Source: Centroberyx gerrardi (taxonomy: Eukaryota; Chordata; Actinopteri; Beryciformes; Berycidae). From it: a DNA stretch of 64,000 nt. Within the stretch, counting starts at the first letter, position 1, and every line of letters begins with the position of its first letter. Positions 1 to 14,877 of this stretch are shown in pieces. The DNA lies in the NCBI RefSeq assembly GCF_048128805.1, contig NC_135997.1, positions 20,476,815 to 20,540,814 on the forward strand, given 5' to 3'. The notes under the pieces were generated by a model. The model saw nothing but the letters and a program-made list of their open reading frames with translations. It ran no database searches and was not told the origin of the DNA. The translations under genes were made by a program, and so were the position numbers.

Positions 1-320
1 ACATTAAGAAGACATGTCATTCCTATGTTTTTAACTTCGGTGGTGGGATTGCCCTTTTGTTATCATTTGGATTGTGGATTAAGCTTTTAAATCAAGCACA
101 CCTCAAATAGTTAAAATATTTGATATTACATCATTTGTATCATGTCTTATCTGACAGTGGCTTTGGCTGCTCTACATCGGGTTGTTGCTGTTTAGCGTTT
201 ATGTCATCAGTTCTTTCGTTGTATGTTTGTTTATTTTTTCCCTTGTCATTATGAATATCATGGATTTTTAATTTATTGTGTATGATAAAAGCAGATGTTT
301 TTAAAATAAAACAATTACAA
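1..320 (+). other. Possible 3' UTR tail of a rightward gene entering from the left
   Basis: This AT-rich stretch has no open frame of note and contains a polyadenylation hexamer AATAAA at 305-310 on the + strand. In tetrapods the gene left of CCSAP is RAB4A, transcribed towards it, so a convergent 3' end here would fit. The assignment rests on one hexamer and on synteny. No coding sequence is visible, so the gene is not named. Confidence 0.22.
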
Positions 321-675
321 ATCTAGAATTCTGTTTGAGACGTAATTTTTTTCTCAGTGTAATGCCATAATGGACAAGAAAAGATTTTCAGTGGAGATTT
401 CCATTGACAAAATCTAATTACTGCTGGGCTGAGCTTTTTTAAGGCTATTTTTATGGTGTATCTGCTGTAATGGACACAGTATAGGAGACAGTGGAAGGAA
501 AAATGAGAGAGGATGAAAAACAGCAGTCAGGCTTGAACTCACGACAATAAAAGTGCGCAGTGGCGTTTTCCTTTAAGAAACTTAATGACTCGATTGAAAG
601 TCTCCAGAATAACGTGTGTATTTTGGCCAAGACAAACAAACCAACATACCACCGAACAGACAGGTGAAAAAGTGA

Positions 676-3213
676 TTTATTTCTTAAAAGCTTTGCACCA
701 CGTCAGTCAGCCGCAGCAGTTGTCATCAAAATCATCTTAAACACATGTACACGTTAAAAGCCTAAAAATGTAAACATCACAATGTACAAAATCACACCAT
801 TCATCAGTGTTGTGACAGTAGTTATCCTTAAAGTCAGAGGTTCTTAAACTTTTCCAGTCCAGGACCCGATGATAGTAACTTTAGTCATCCTGCAGCCCCG
901 GCTCATTCAAATCTACTGGTTATTTGTCATGTTGGAACCATTTGGGTCCAACTCATGATTTAAGGAACCTGGCTGTAGGTGTCTGATATGAGCTCCCTCT
1001 TTTCTTTGTTCCATACTCTTCACAAAAACCAGACTGTGGGATTTGCCCACGGACGGAACTGAAGTACTTTTGGTGCCTTAATCATTTGGCCGCCATCTCA
1101 GTTTCTTCTCCATTATCCCCCATTCAACTTCTGGCAAGGGATGACATGCTGGACTGAAACTTACAAGCCATAGGCAGCAGAGCTAGATAACTAACTAAAC
1201 TAAACATCTACCAGTGAGTCAAAGGATTATCTTCCCTGGCCAAGAGCTATTTAGGCTTAGCGGATCTCTGCTACACACTAAATAAAACCTAGGAAAGCGT
1301 GATTTGTGATGACATCAGGCACCCGTCATATCGTCCAAACAATAAACACAGCTGTGCGGATACACTGGGAAACAGTAAAATATCTCTGCACCAAAAGCAA
1401 AATGTCTCTACAGTATTAACAGGCTGTTCACTATAAAGTTTGGTCTTAGTAATGCATCAATGAATCAGTGAATCTAATTACTACTACTACTACTACTACT
1501 GAACTATCTTGTTTGGCTACTGCTTTCTGAGATTGTCAAAATTCACCAGATCTAAAAAAACATTGGCCCTATTTAAAGCGTCACAATATTGCACAAGATT
1601 TCACAATGGCTTCTTCTCAAATCTATTGGCTGAAGCTAGTCCTGGCTTAAGTTTTCTCATAATTAGATTGCAGCATAACTTGTTAAACATTTTGTTGAAA
1701 ACATAGTACTGAAAAACTAAATCATTCCACAGGGGAAGGAGACAAAATAATACTGAACTTAGAGTAGCAACAGCAAAAGAAAACATGTTAAAAAATATGT
1801 CCCCATATGAAGCGCAGGCCTAAATGTGCTGGAATGCTAACAGAGACTTCCCATCTCCTCTCCTCTCATACTGAACATCAATAACTGGAGATACAAAGGA
1901 AGAAAAAGTCTGATTTTCAACTCTGTGGCACAGATCTGATCTCCTCATGACTGTCTGAACAAGAAAACCAAGTGGTATCTGATTTCTCCCTGTTTAGACA
2001 GCCGTGAAAAGATCAGATTTATACCACAAAGGATTAAAAGTTAATTTTTTTGTCTGCTTATGTGCATAAATACAACTTTGTCTGACGCACAATACATTCA
2101 CATAAATATACCAACAAACATACAGAGCATCTCGAAAATGTACGCAATAAAGCAGAAAATCCAAATAATTCACAAAATGTACTGTACAAATGAGATTTCG
2201 GCAAAGTGACAGTTCTAATTAGCACAGTGCTGTTGGTCGTGATTTAGGAGAGCATGTGTGGATTCGTATCTATGCGTGTAATATGTAATATGTACCCATG
2301 TGTTTCCTCTCTATTTTTATCTATATTAGTGGTGATTGGAGGTAATTTGGGTTTTGGCTTTACATCCATCCTTGTTTTAGTCCCACTTTTGGTTCTGCAG
2401 CATATTCAGTGATAATTTATTATGATAAAGGCATTCACTCTCAACAATGACACTTCACTTGTTATGTTTTGACGGGAAATTCAGTTAAATTACATATTAT
2501 ATTTTATTTTTTATTTTTCCAAGCTATGGTGGAAAAATCTTTGTGACATCCCACAACCGCTGAATGAGTATAGAGGAAACACTGTGGCATCTACAGTGCC
2601 ACACAGTCTGTTCACAGTCATCAAGCGGTTTTAAAAATGACACACATCATCCATTTTCAGAAACTGTTAGCACCAGGTTGATGAATTACTGCACACACAC
2701 ACTTCTTCATGTAAAAAACTCACACCAAAATGTTGTTATAAAAACGTATCAAGTGAATTATATGTTATAGTCTCAGTGAGTTGATTAAAAATGCAATCGC
2801 AGTGTTATTACCATTAGATTGCATGAGTGTGGTGTTAAACAGATTAAACCACTTGAGTATGATTATTACCATAAAACACTCAGCGTAAACATGATTCACT
2901 TCGTATCACCAAACCAGTCCGGTTCAAACCGTAAACCATTACACAAACCATTAAACCTACATGAACCAGATCGCTGCAGTAAGCGATCTGAGAACCACAG
3001 CTGTGAAACTTTTAAATACACGTATTTTTTATGTGAACCAAGACTTTGTACTCAGCAGGAATACAAAACACCTGTGGTACAGCCAGGACTGTATCAATCA
3101 GTGAAAAACTTGCAATTGATTAAGCCATCTTACTCTGTAAATGCCTGTGGAAACGATCATTTTTGTGTGTGTGTGTGTGTGTGTATATGAGTGTGTGTGT
3201 GTGCGTGTGTGTC
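676..3213 (-). other. ccsap 3' untranslated / downstream region
   Basis: About 2.5 kb of non-coding sequence follows the ccsap stop codon. On the minus strand candidate AATAAA hexamers appear as TTTATT at 2510-2515, 2503-2508, 2416-2421 and 676-681, so the 3' UTR is either about 0.7-0.8 kb or about 2.5 kb long. The stretch also holds a (CTA)n run at 1481-1500 and an interrupted (TG)n run at 3164-3211, the latter ending at the stop codon. No other gene is recognised. Confidence 0.4.
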
Positions 3214-4929
3214 CTATCGGGAGCGGGCAGAGAAGCAGCGCATGTACTCAGTGAGCCAGGGGTTGAACTCGGGCTGAGTCAGCTGTGTTCTGGTCTTGTC
3301 CAGATCGGCAGATTTGGCTCTTCGGCGCTCGGCTCTCTGGGTCTGGATCTGGCGCTCCACCTCCCGCCTGGTCTTCGCACGGAGAGCCGAATCGTGGATC
3401 TGACAAGAGAAAACAAACAAAACTTGTGACACACAGAACAAAAGCACTAGGGACAGGCGGAACGACAGAATGACTACAGATTTACCTCTGTAGTAGAAGC
3501 TGCAGGCCCAACGTTGTGTGTCTTCCTGCCGGCCATCTCCGCATGCTTCTCCCCCGAACCGTACAGAGCAAAAGGATGTCTGCTCTCCTTGTTGTCCTCC
3601 CTGGGCTTCTGTAGTGGTGCAGGCCTGACCTGCAGGGTGCGCCAAGTGGGTTTAGAAGATTTGGAAGGTTTGGTCTGCTGTTGGCAGGAGGCTCCAGGGT
3701 CCCTCTCTATAGGAGCAGAAAACAAGGAGAGGTCAAGCAGCCTCAACATACTAGGAGCAGAAAAGGGAGAGATGGGGGGTCAAGCATCATCACAGGAGGC
3801 TGCACAAGGAGGGTCTTGCAGCCTGATAATACTGGAACATTCAAATGTAAACAAATTCATGGGAGCAAGATCATCTGCAAGCAGCTGAGAAATCAAGCGA
3901 CAAGGTTTCTGTAGACCTTTGTGAACCACTAAATAGGGGTTAGAGACAGCCAGCCACTTGAGAGTCTGTTTACTGGAAGCTTCACAGTTACACTACTTGT
4001 CCGTCAACAAGCTAGATGATATTCATTTTGTGATACTCTATTGATCCCTGAAGGAAAAAATGATCTGCTTTCCCCCTCCACAGAGCTGCAGGACGGCCTC
4101 TCTGCTCACTATGTCACCCTACTGTCCATTACAGATTTTGAGATTTTCTTACTTTCATGTCAGATTTTCAGACTCACTGCCTCCTTTTCATTCTGGTCCC
4201 AAGTCCAGCATGCCTTGTGCATAAACGCAAAGCATTGAGGGATACATACTAACTCTGGACAGTACCTTCTAGATTGAATTACCTTGTTCTTGTTCCCTTT
4301 GAGGGGATGTTAACCGTTTACTGCCTCTACTGCTGGCCCTCTGCTCCTCTCTCTCCTCCTCCGCCTCCTCTGTCTCCTCTGGTACTCTCGTCTCACCGTC
4401 AACCCGGGCTCCTGAGAGGAATGAAGGACTTAATTCTCTTGGCTCCTTTGGCACATAGAGCAATATGGATACAATATTCAGTAATAGGCCTACATCCCAA
4501 TATCATTCTTACAGTTTTCCTCAATCACTTTTATAGCTAACTCTTACCGTGGACTCCAGAAATCTGAGGAGACACACTCTCCTCCTCCTCTGGAAGGGGG
4601 ATCTTCAGTATCGGCACTGTGGTTTTGGGCAGAGTCCCATGCTGCTTGTGCTGTCTGTCTGTCCTCTCTCCCTCACACTGCTCCCATTCAGCCTCTGTCC
4701 GCTGTCTGGTAGTCTCAGACCGGACCTGGTTCTTGCTGGGTGGAGTGGCACTTCCCACAGAGTCCGAGTCGCTGTCTGAGCCGCTCCAGAACCAGGGGTT
4801 GTGTGTGTGCTCCAGCAGCCTGCGGGTCAGCCTGTACTTCAGCATCTCCTCATAACACTTGGTGTACGTCTCCCATTTGGGATCCTTGAATTTCTTCATG
4901 TACTCTGAGCGGATCCTCTTGGTCACCAT
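3214..4929 (-). CDS. ccsap: Centriole, cilia and spindle-associated protein (CCSAP), four coding exons
   Basis: CCSAP binds microtubules at centrioles, spindle and cilia. Coding exons on the minus strand are 4929-4548, 4411-4283, 3706-3486 and 3399-3214. All introns are GT-AG and the phases agree, giving 305 residues (human is about 270). The start is the ATG at 4929: it has A at -3 and G at +4, and it opens the family N-terminal block (RSEYMKKF, then RRLLE..H.PWFW, residues 7-47). Exon 2 (residues 128-170) is acidic and E-rich. Exon 3 carries the conserved [11 protein letters not shown] motif. Exon 4 is basic with [12 protein letters not shown] and ends in [16 protein letters not shown], matching the vertebrate C-terminus. 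The middle is low complexity and poorly conserved, as is usual for the family. A 5' noncoding exon is likely upstream but was not located. The neighbour acta1 agrees with 1q42 synteny. Confidence 0.93.
4015..4100 (-). repeat. 3' tail fragment of a dispersed SINE/LINE-like repeat in ccsap intron 2
   Basis: The stretch around 4030-4055 contains a motif of the type 'ctctattgatccctgaagg', the reverse complement of the 'gggatcaataaagt' tails found at the 3' ends of many teleost non-LTR elements and SINEs. Related tails occur near 43060, 46530 and 49900 in this window. No coding part is attached. Confidence 0.35.
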
Positions 4930-5640
4930 CTTTTCCCCTTTTTGAAAGAGCTCGCTCTCAGTTGGGCTTTTTGAGCTGAAATCTGTATCAGACCATGAAG
5001 CTGAAAGACTCAAACTCTGCCAATAGATATCACGGTTACACAATCAGGTCAATAACAACATGTAACAACTGCTACATAGTAAAAAAGTATTCTGATATAT
5101 GTCTACCAAACAACGCCCTCTCTAATGTAACGACGTTTATTGTACACGCACCTCTGTGAATGAAACCGAGTAGGTTTCGTGACGCCGCCAGACATTTAAA
5201 CCAAAATCTCGACGCCGTTAAAACCAATGGCGAAGCAGCTGGAGGCTTGTGCCGGGCGGAGAACACGCCCTCTTCCTCTCCCGGGGGGCGTTCTCCCTGG
5301 GTCGAGTAGTACAAGGTTAAGTCAAAGTTTTGCGGAAGTCACAAGCTAGGCTAACCTGGGACCTCCGCTCTGTGAACCCAGGCGGCGTTTGACTACCGTA
5401 ATTTACCTGTAGGCTAGGCTAGGCTAACAGTTCTGAACAAAATATTTGCGGTCACGGCAAAAACAACGCCGTAAACACCGAATTTCCTAAATATGATGAC
5501 GCCATTGTCTTGTCCTTCTCTGATTGGTTCTAGCGATCTAAACGACTCTCCCAGATTTTATGAATATTCTAAACGGCCAGCAGTCTGTATGAAATCACAC
5601 CGACTGGGCTACATCGCAGCAAATAATCATAGCCTGGTTT
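4930..5640 (-). promoter_or_regulatory. Presumed ccsap 5' region / promoter
   Basis: Sequence upstream of the ccsap start becomes CpG-richer at 5130-5420. It includes CCAAT-type sites (ccaatgg near 5224; its reverse complement gattgg near 5521) and an ETS-like gcggaagt near 5332. No TATA box is evident. The placement comes from its position relative to the start codon, and no transcription start can be fixed from sequence alone. Confidence 0.35.
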
Positions 5641-7577
5641 CCTGATAGTGGAGATGCAATGATTTCTCCAAAGCTTCAATATAATCAGCTCGCCTATTCG
5701 ATCGCCATTTTTGGACTAAAAACTCTTGTTACAGTGTAATACAGCTCCATTGTCTACGTTAACTAATTGTCAATTGTTCTATGATACCTCTTCACTGAAA
5801 TATGCTTGTGTTATTTATAGATATGTTAATCATAAGGGAATAAGTGGTAGCTATAATCGCCTGTCTATGCCTGCTGATAGTAAATATAAGACCTTATTTA
5901 TTTACAGTCTTAATTAGACTCGCATCTACAACAGAACGAGGCTTGACAGCAGAAATTCGCAGCAGCTCCGGGTTGCAAGAGTCTAATTTGGTGTACAATA
6001 CTTACACTAGGTCGGATTTCGCGGAAGCAAAACAGAACAGATGGCGTTCACAGTGGTGTTGTAATCACAGTCTGCGTCCTTTAGCTCCGCCCGCTCAAGA
6101 CGTTTTTAAAAAGCCAAACACACCCGCAACAGGTGGCCAAGGACTGCGAGGAATGCTGTTCTGCACTGTTTGGCTGTTAATGATTTCGTTCAGATGATTA
6201 TAGAGGATATAAAGACAACATATTTTACTGTAGTTATTTAATGGGAACTATCACACCTCCAGCACATAAACAGAGGATGTTAAGGGATATAGGCGACACA
6301 TTCACCTGTTGCTTATGAATTTATTAATAAGGCTTAATTGGCGACTGATGGGTCCCATATGTCCCCTTTTGGTCAAGGCTTAAAATCTTCCAGTAGGCTG
6401 TGGGATTGGCTGTTTTTGCATTTACATTGAGTTTCTGCTTTATTTTTGAAGGGGTGGGAGGAAAATGTGACTATAGGCAGCCAACGCCATTGGTGGTTTT
6501 CTAATCCTACATTTTATTCTATTATAGGCTGTTGGCAGAAGCTGGCAGGCTATAAGCGCAACAGACGCGCCCAATAGGCTCCTTGGTGAACTTAGCCCGG
6601 ACCCAAACCCACACCCAGACAACCCGGTGTGTTCTCATGCATATAAGGCAGGGTTGCGGAGGGTCTGGTTTTGTCTAAAGATGGTGTGGGGCCCGGGGCA
6701 GCGTGTAGCAGGGCAGGGCAGGGCGGGCAGGCAGCTCAACGGGATTCAGAGCCGGGTGTCGGGTGTCCCGTGCTACTGATCCGCTCGGTCTAAAGCGGAG
6801 CTGCTGCTGCCTGGGCACATTCCTGGCAAGTCAAACCCGGACTGTCGGAGGGTCGCCTTTCACCGCCGCTGTCACCCAGAAGCCAACAGTCTTCTTTATT
6901 TTCTGCCTGTCACCTCCCTCATGCGGTCACTCTCTCCCTCTCACCCACCCAGCCGGAGACAGAGAGCCACCCCGGCGCCCCTATCGACCTCACTCCCATT
7001 TTTCTCCCAGACCTGGTCAGCTGGTGGATAGACTATATGTCATTATATAGGCCTATTATAGCCTAATATCTGCGCGGAGATTACCGTTAGGCTACTCAGT
7101 TTTCCATTAGGCCATAGCAACACGCCTTCATTCATCTCTCTTAGGGCTCGTTTCAGTCATGTTGGTTCATTATCCCGGTGTTAGAGGCAGTATATTTCAT
7201 AGGTCTCTTAAATTAGGCTGGCTTTGATAGTGAGCTTACTGTTGCTGTACATCATGTCAGTATTTGAACCTTTAGGTGACATTCATTTGCATGATTGTGA
7301 AGGCAGAAGAATTCCCTTTGAGTGCCACCTTTTGAATGATAGACATCATTCACATTCCCAGATTTCCACTGTAATTTCCACCGTGAGCGCACCTTCATTT
7401 TAAGTGTCAAGAGCTTTTTTTCTTCTGTTTTTTACCCTTTCCCCCTATCATCCCCTCTGTTAGAAAGAAGAAACGGTGAAAAAATACCAAATAATGGACT
7501 TTAATAAATTATTAATAGTCATGTATATACACTTACATTCACATGTGTTGGGCTACATGTCGTTGTTATTTGATTTT
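5641..7577. other. Intergenic region between ccsap and acta1
   Basis: No exon of a known gene is recognisable here. The part around 6590-6990 is GC-rich and holds an orphan promoter-like motif pair (listed separately) and a small direct repeat of gggtgtc near 6754-6766. The rest is ordinary AT-rich sequence. Confidence 0.5.
6565..6650 (+). promoter_or_regulatory. Candidate core promoter (CCAAT box plus TATA-like box) with no recognised gene
   Basis: On the + strand a CCAAT pentamer (cgcgcccaatagg) near 6570 is followed about 70 bp later by gcatataaggc near 6640-6650. A GC-rich stretch lies downstream. The spacing is that of a classical CCAAT/TATA promoter. The only open frame downstream (6763-7050) resembles no family I recognise. 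It could drive a noncoding transcript towards the acta1 3' end, or the pairing could be chance. Confidence 0.25.
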
Positions 7578-7583
7578 TTTATT
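7578..7583 (-). terminator. acta1 polyadenylation signal (AATAAA on minus strand)
   Basis: TTTATT on the + strand reads AATAAA on the minus strand, about 260 bases downstream of the acta1 stop codon. That gives a 3' UTR of the size usual for vertebrate sarcomeric actins. Confidence 0.55.
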
Positions 7584-7841
7584 AATGTTTCGGGGGTTGG
7601 ATGCATGGTTCAGTGTTGGTTTTCACAGCTTGTTCTCCGTGCAACACAGACAACAGACAGCTATAAAATATGCAGCTTTTAAAAGAATAAAAAATGCATA
7701 ATGTCAACAGCGCAGGCAGACAGTCAGTTGACAGCAGAGTGCCGCTGTGCCGCAGAGGGTGGTCCTCCTCCTCGCTTGATCTCCAGATGGCTGGTGGTGA
7801 TGATGGAGACGATGGAGAAGATGGAGAAGAAGATGGAGGAT

Positions 7842-11200
<3,359 letters not shown>

Positions 11201-12264
11201 GATGGCTTCTGGAGCGGAAGAGAGGGGGAAAAGAAAAAGTTCAGGTCAGTAAAACTGTTTGACAGAGTGATACATGATAATGTGACAGAAATTACATGCA
11301 AAATGAAAGTTTTGTTTGCCCTTTCGCTCGTTTTCTTGTAACATTCGTTGTTTTAACTACACTCGCTGTTACTTTTGCCTATTTTCCCTACATCATTTAA
11401 ATCTGTAATTTTAATGTAATTTAGGCCTATGCTTGCTCCAAATGTGTCCATGGCACACTGACAGCCGGCCATTACGCATGACAGTGGCTATGCCTACACC
11501 GCCTGTGGCCAACAAAACTCACTTAACAGCGAACAATATTGTATATATAAATTACTTTCTACTAATTACTTCCTTTAGGCTAGTCTATTAATTTGCAAAC
11601 ATGTCTACTTTCCTATCTGGATGTGGTCAGTCTAATGCGCTATTCTATGTTATTCTAACTTGGGAAGTAGGTCTACTGTCATAAGCTGAAGCAAAATCAA
11701 TAAATCTGTGCACTCAAGTAATTCTAACAATCAGGTAAATCGATCTATCCCCACAGCCTGGCTATTCTCCCAGTAAGAAGATCATGTTTTCCTCTATCCT
11801 CTGCCTGTGTCTAACTGGGCTGAAGGCGCATGGCGTCTTGCAGCATCAGCATCTTTCCAAGGTTCAGTGTTAGAGTTAAGAAGATGCTTTTGAGGAAAAT
11901 CAGATTCAATCTATCCTCAATCCCCAGGCCTGGAGATACTCCACTTGTAGAGTTTCTCCAGTCCAGCGCTGTCCAGTATTTTCTATGATAACTCTCTCAG
12001 TCTATCCAAATGCCCAGGCCTCAACTATCAACAAGTCTTTTCCTTCTCATCCAGGTTTCCTACAGCCTAGCCTATACTCCAGTAGAGTTCCCCAGGTTGC
12101 CTCCAGTGGCAGCTGGTCCTAGCTGGCCTCATACTGCTGGTCTAGCCTAATTTCTGCTCCAGCAGAGTCTCCAGTGTTGCCTCGGTTCCATAGGTAGCCT
12201 ACATGGTCTAGCTTGGTCTCCAGAGTTTGGCTCCTGTGGTAGCTGGTCCTAGCTGGTGTCTTAC

Positions 12265-12325
12265 CTTGGGAGTGTTGCTGCGGCTCGGAGTGAGAACGAC
12301 CCAACCAGTGATGTTGCTGAACCAG
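12265..12325 (-). other. acta1 noncoding first exon (5' UTR)
   Basis: On the minus strand a consensus splice donor (cccaag|gtaagac) ends an exon at 12265. A TATA box lies upstream at 12354-12360, which puts the start of transcription near 12325. A short noncoding exon 1 joined to an exon beginning just before the ATG at 11200 is the standard structure of vertebrate ACTA1. The 5' end is inferred from the TATA spacing, and the acceptor before 11200 was not resolved. Confidence 0.6.
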
Positions 12326-12353
12326 CTACAATCCTCGTTGCTGCCCGTCCACC

Positions 12354-12360
12354 TTATATA
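12354..12360 (-). promoter_or_regulatory. acta1 TATA box
   Basis: TTATATA on the + strand reads TATATAA on the minus strand in the context ggtatataagg. It lies about 90 bases upstream of the donor of the inferred noncoding exon 1. Confidence 0.7.
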
Positions 12361-12413
12361 CCCGACCTCCACCATTCACAACCGTGGGCACTGGCCCCCA
12401 TCCCGGCCCACTG

Positions 12414-12423
12414 CCATATTAGG
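12414..12423 (-). promoter_or_regulatory. Proximal CArG box (SRF site) of acta1
   Basis: CCATATTAGG matches the serum response factor consensus CC(A/T)6GG exactly. It lies about 90 bp upstream of the inferred transcription start, where vertebrate skeletal actin promoters carry their proximal CArG box. Confidence 0.75.
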
Positions 12424-12579
12424 CTGTTGACAGGCCGAGGAGGAGGAGGGGAGGAGGGGGCGGTGAGGAGCCGCGCCTCGCGCAGGGGAGAAGGGAACTC
12501 CATCAGGTTTCAGGAGGATCGGGAGGTGAGTGACGCTGCGCGCCCCCGACGAGGTTTTCCAAGAGAGAGAGAGCGCGCG

Positions 12580-12589
12580 CCATATATGG
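12580..12589 (-). promoter_or_regulatory. Distal CArG box (SRF site) of acta1
   Basis: CCATATATGG is a perfect, palindromic CArG box about 255 bp upstream of the inferred start. Confidence 0.7.
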
Positions 12590-12649
12590 AACTGTCGCTT
12601 TGACCTCCCCGCGCGGACCTCAGCGCGCCTGGCGGGCCCACCTCGAGGG

Positions 12650-12659
12650 CCGTATAAGG
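12650..12659 (-). promoter_or_regulatory. Degenerate third CArG-like site
   Basis: CCGTATAAGG differs from the CArG consensus at one position (G at position 3). It lies about 325 bp upstream of the inferred acta1 start, in the same cluster as the two perfect boxes. It might alternatively be a TATA-like sequence. Confidence 0.35.
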
Positions 12660-12993
12660 AGCGCGCGGGCCGTTGGGGGTTTCTACGGGAGACGACAGTT
12701 GCTACCAAGCAGGGTTATAGATTTGGTGCTACTAGGCCGCATCCACCCTTAAAACGGGAAAATGCTGCCCTCATCTGAACAGATTTAGGCCACACTGGGG
12801 GCTGCGAGCCTGAACGAGATCGGCATGTCGACCTGCGAGGGTTTTGCAGCCGCAAAGTGCCAATTAAGAGTTCAGTTCACACTCAGTTTGATCAACACAG
12901 GAAGCTCATATAAAACGACATAAACTTTTGGTAGATGCTTATAAAGCAGGCTACATTCTATGCAAAAAAAAAAAAATTCAGTCATAAAATTAC

Positions 12994-13032
12994 AATGCCA
13001 GTATATTTTTAATTTAAAAATATACTGGCATT
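12994..13032. repeat. Perfect 39-nt palindrome (19-bp arms, 1-nt centre)
   Basis: The left arm aatgccagtatatttttaa is the exact reverse complement of the right arm ttaaaaatatactggcatt, with a single T between them. There are no mismatches. It lies about 670 bp upstream of the inferred acta1 start and could form a hairpin or cruciform. Confidence 0.9.
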
Positions 13033-13610
13033 AATTCAACGTTTAAATTGACCACAACTCTCTTTTCCAATCAATGAATGAAGTTGAGGGCTTAGAGTGG
13101 GAAACAAAACTTTCTCTGTGTCTTTGTGTATCTGCAAATAGGTGAAACATTTCTGTCAAATAGGTACCTTTCTGTTATCATCTAATTACTGTATATGCAT
13201 GAAGTGCAAAACTTATTAACATCTTTGTGGAAAGTCTTATTCTTCAACATTAAGCAATTGCAAACTTTAAGACGTCTTTCTTAATGAAGGTACAACTGCA
13301 AATCCATTAGCACCTAAATTATTTTTTTATCTAAATTTATTAATTGCAAAATATTCCATTCTGCAAAGCACAACAATATGATTTTTTTGTGAAAAATCTG
13401 CACTGTATGCTTATTGTATAAATAAGGAGAAAAACTATTAAAACAGATCATGAGCCAACAGCTGAAACCTTATCTGCAGGGACTACTCTGCTCTGTCACT
13501 GGAGGAGCTGGATTAATTATAACTCTAATGGCGGAGGGGGCCTAGTGCATGTGTATGTGTGTATGAGTGAGCAATAGAGAAAGAAATACAGAGTGTGTAC
13601 ATGCATGCAA

Positions 13611-13612
<2 letters not shown>

Positions 13613-13666
<54 letters not shown>

Positions 13667-13671
13667 GTGTT
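13613..13671. repeat. (TG)n microsatellite
   Basis: A nearly pure TG dinucleotide run of about 29 units in the acta1-abcb10 interval, interrupted by one CG near its end. Confidence 0.9.
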
Positions 13672-13775
13672 GGGGTCTAAGTTGGGGTGTGAGAGGCCAG
13701 AGGGAGTGGATGGGTATGGGAGGTGCCAAGGAGCTTATAATAAACTCAAAGGAAGTGACGCATAGCAGAAGAAGA

Positions 13776-13915
13776 AGAGAAAGAGAGACATTGGAGGAGA
13801 CATGAGAGGGAGAGGAGGAGAGAGAGAGAGACATGTGGACAAATAGAGAGAGAGAGAGAGACATGGAGAGGTAGAGAGAGAGAGACGTGGAGAGGTAAAG
13901 ACAGCAGAGAGACTT
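13776..13915. repeat. GA-rich tract with degenerate internal repeats
   Basis: (GA)n blocks alternate with copies of gagacatgtggaca, gagacatggagaggt and gagacgtggagaggt, giving a loose 25-50 bp repeat. Open frames on the opposite strand are by-products of the repeat. Confidence 0.75.
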
Positions 13916-14475
13916 GGGAAGTTGGAGATCATCATAATATAGTGCTCATTTTAAGGAACAAGAAAATCATTAAGCATATTTATGATCACAGCTGTTGGAA
14001 AATTTACCTTTTGTCCTCAAAATGTATCAAGGCCATCACCTTTTGGTCAAAAATAGTTAGAGCTTCTATGAGAAACAAGAATGAAATGAATAATTAATAC
14101 TGAATAAAACACTGTTGGTCATAATTAAAGGTAAAAACACCTGACTATATTGCCGCAGAATGCTCTCATATCTCAGCCTTGAGGTTGGATTCATGTGGGA
14201 GTGGAGACATGTTGATGTTTAACCTTTCATGACCCTGATTCCTGTTATTGCAGCAATAAAAAAGCTTCAATATGGATCACAACTGGTTGGATATGACACA
14301 TTCACTTCCTGGGTAAACACAGACTAGGAGAGAGGGCGAGTTGGAAAGAAAGAGAGAGGGGGTAAGGTTAAGCACCTAAACATTAAAGCAATTTTTATGG
14401 CTCTTTTTAAGTAGGCCTACTGTCAGTTGAGCCAGAGGAGATGGATGTTTAGGGAGGTTGAATTCAATGGCCCTG

Positions 14476-14877
14476 CACTGAAAAACTGACAAACATGTGA
14501 AGTTATTTCATTTTGTATCCAGACTTATCAAGCTTATTTTAGGATTTTTTGTGTGAAATCATCGTACTGCACTGCAGATAATTTTACAGATTTCAACAAA
14601 TTTGACTTTTTTTCAGGATAATGCAACTTGTTTCAGGCATTCACTTAGTAAAAGTTAAACTGTCTTGGAAAAAGTTTCTTATTTCAAGATTTTCTTCATT
14701 GTTTTATGATGATTTCTTGAAAGAAGTCATTTTGGCATGTGTCAAGTGAAATTTATTGAAACCAGCAAGATTATCTGCCAGTGCAGTGAGATCATTTGAT
14801 TAAAAATATCATGAAATAAGCTTGATAGGTCTGGAGACAAGTTAAAATCACTTGACAACGTGTCATTTTTTGCAGTG
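14476..14877. mobile_element. Foldback MITE with very long inverted arms
   Basis: The outer ends are CACTGAAAAACTGACA on the left and, reading inwards from the right, CACTGCAAAAAATGACA. Similarity of the arms continues inwards: tccagacttatcaagcttatt pairs with tccagacctatcaagcttatt, and an inner block around actgcactgcagataat (left) pairs with its inverse near 14780. The arms therefore cover nearly the whole 402-bp element. There is no coding capacity. Target duplication is not clear (possibly TG), so the superfamily is left open. Arm divergence suggests an old insertion. Confidence 0.75.

Noticed and set aside
4930-5043. Upstream in-frame extension of ccsap exon 1
   Set aside because: The frame is open upstream but contains no ATG. 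The ATG at 4929 has a good Kozak context and matches the family N-terminus.
6763-7050. 95-codon open frame downstream of the orphan promoter motif
   Set aside because: No similarity that I recognise and no supporting splice signals. It is open mainly because the sequence is GC-rich.
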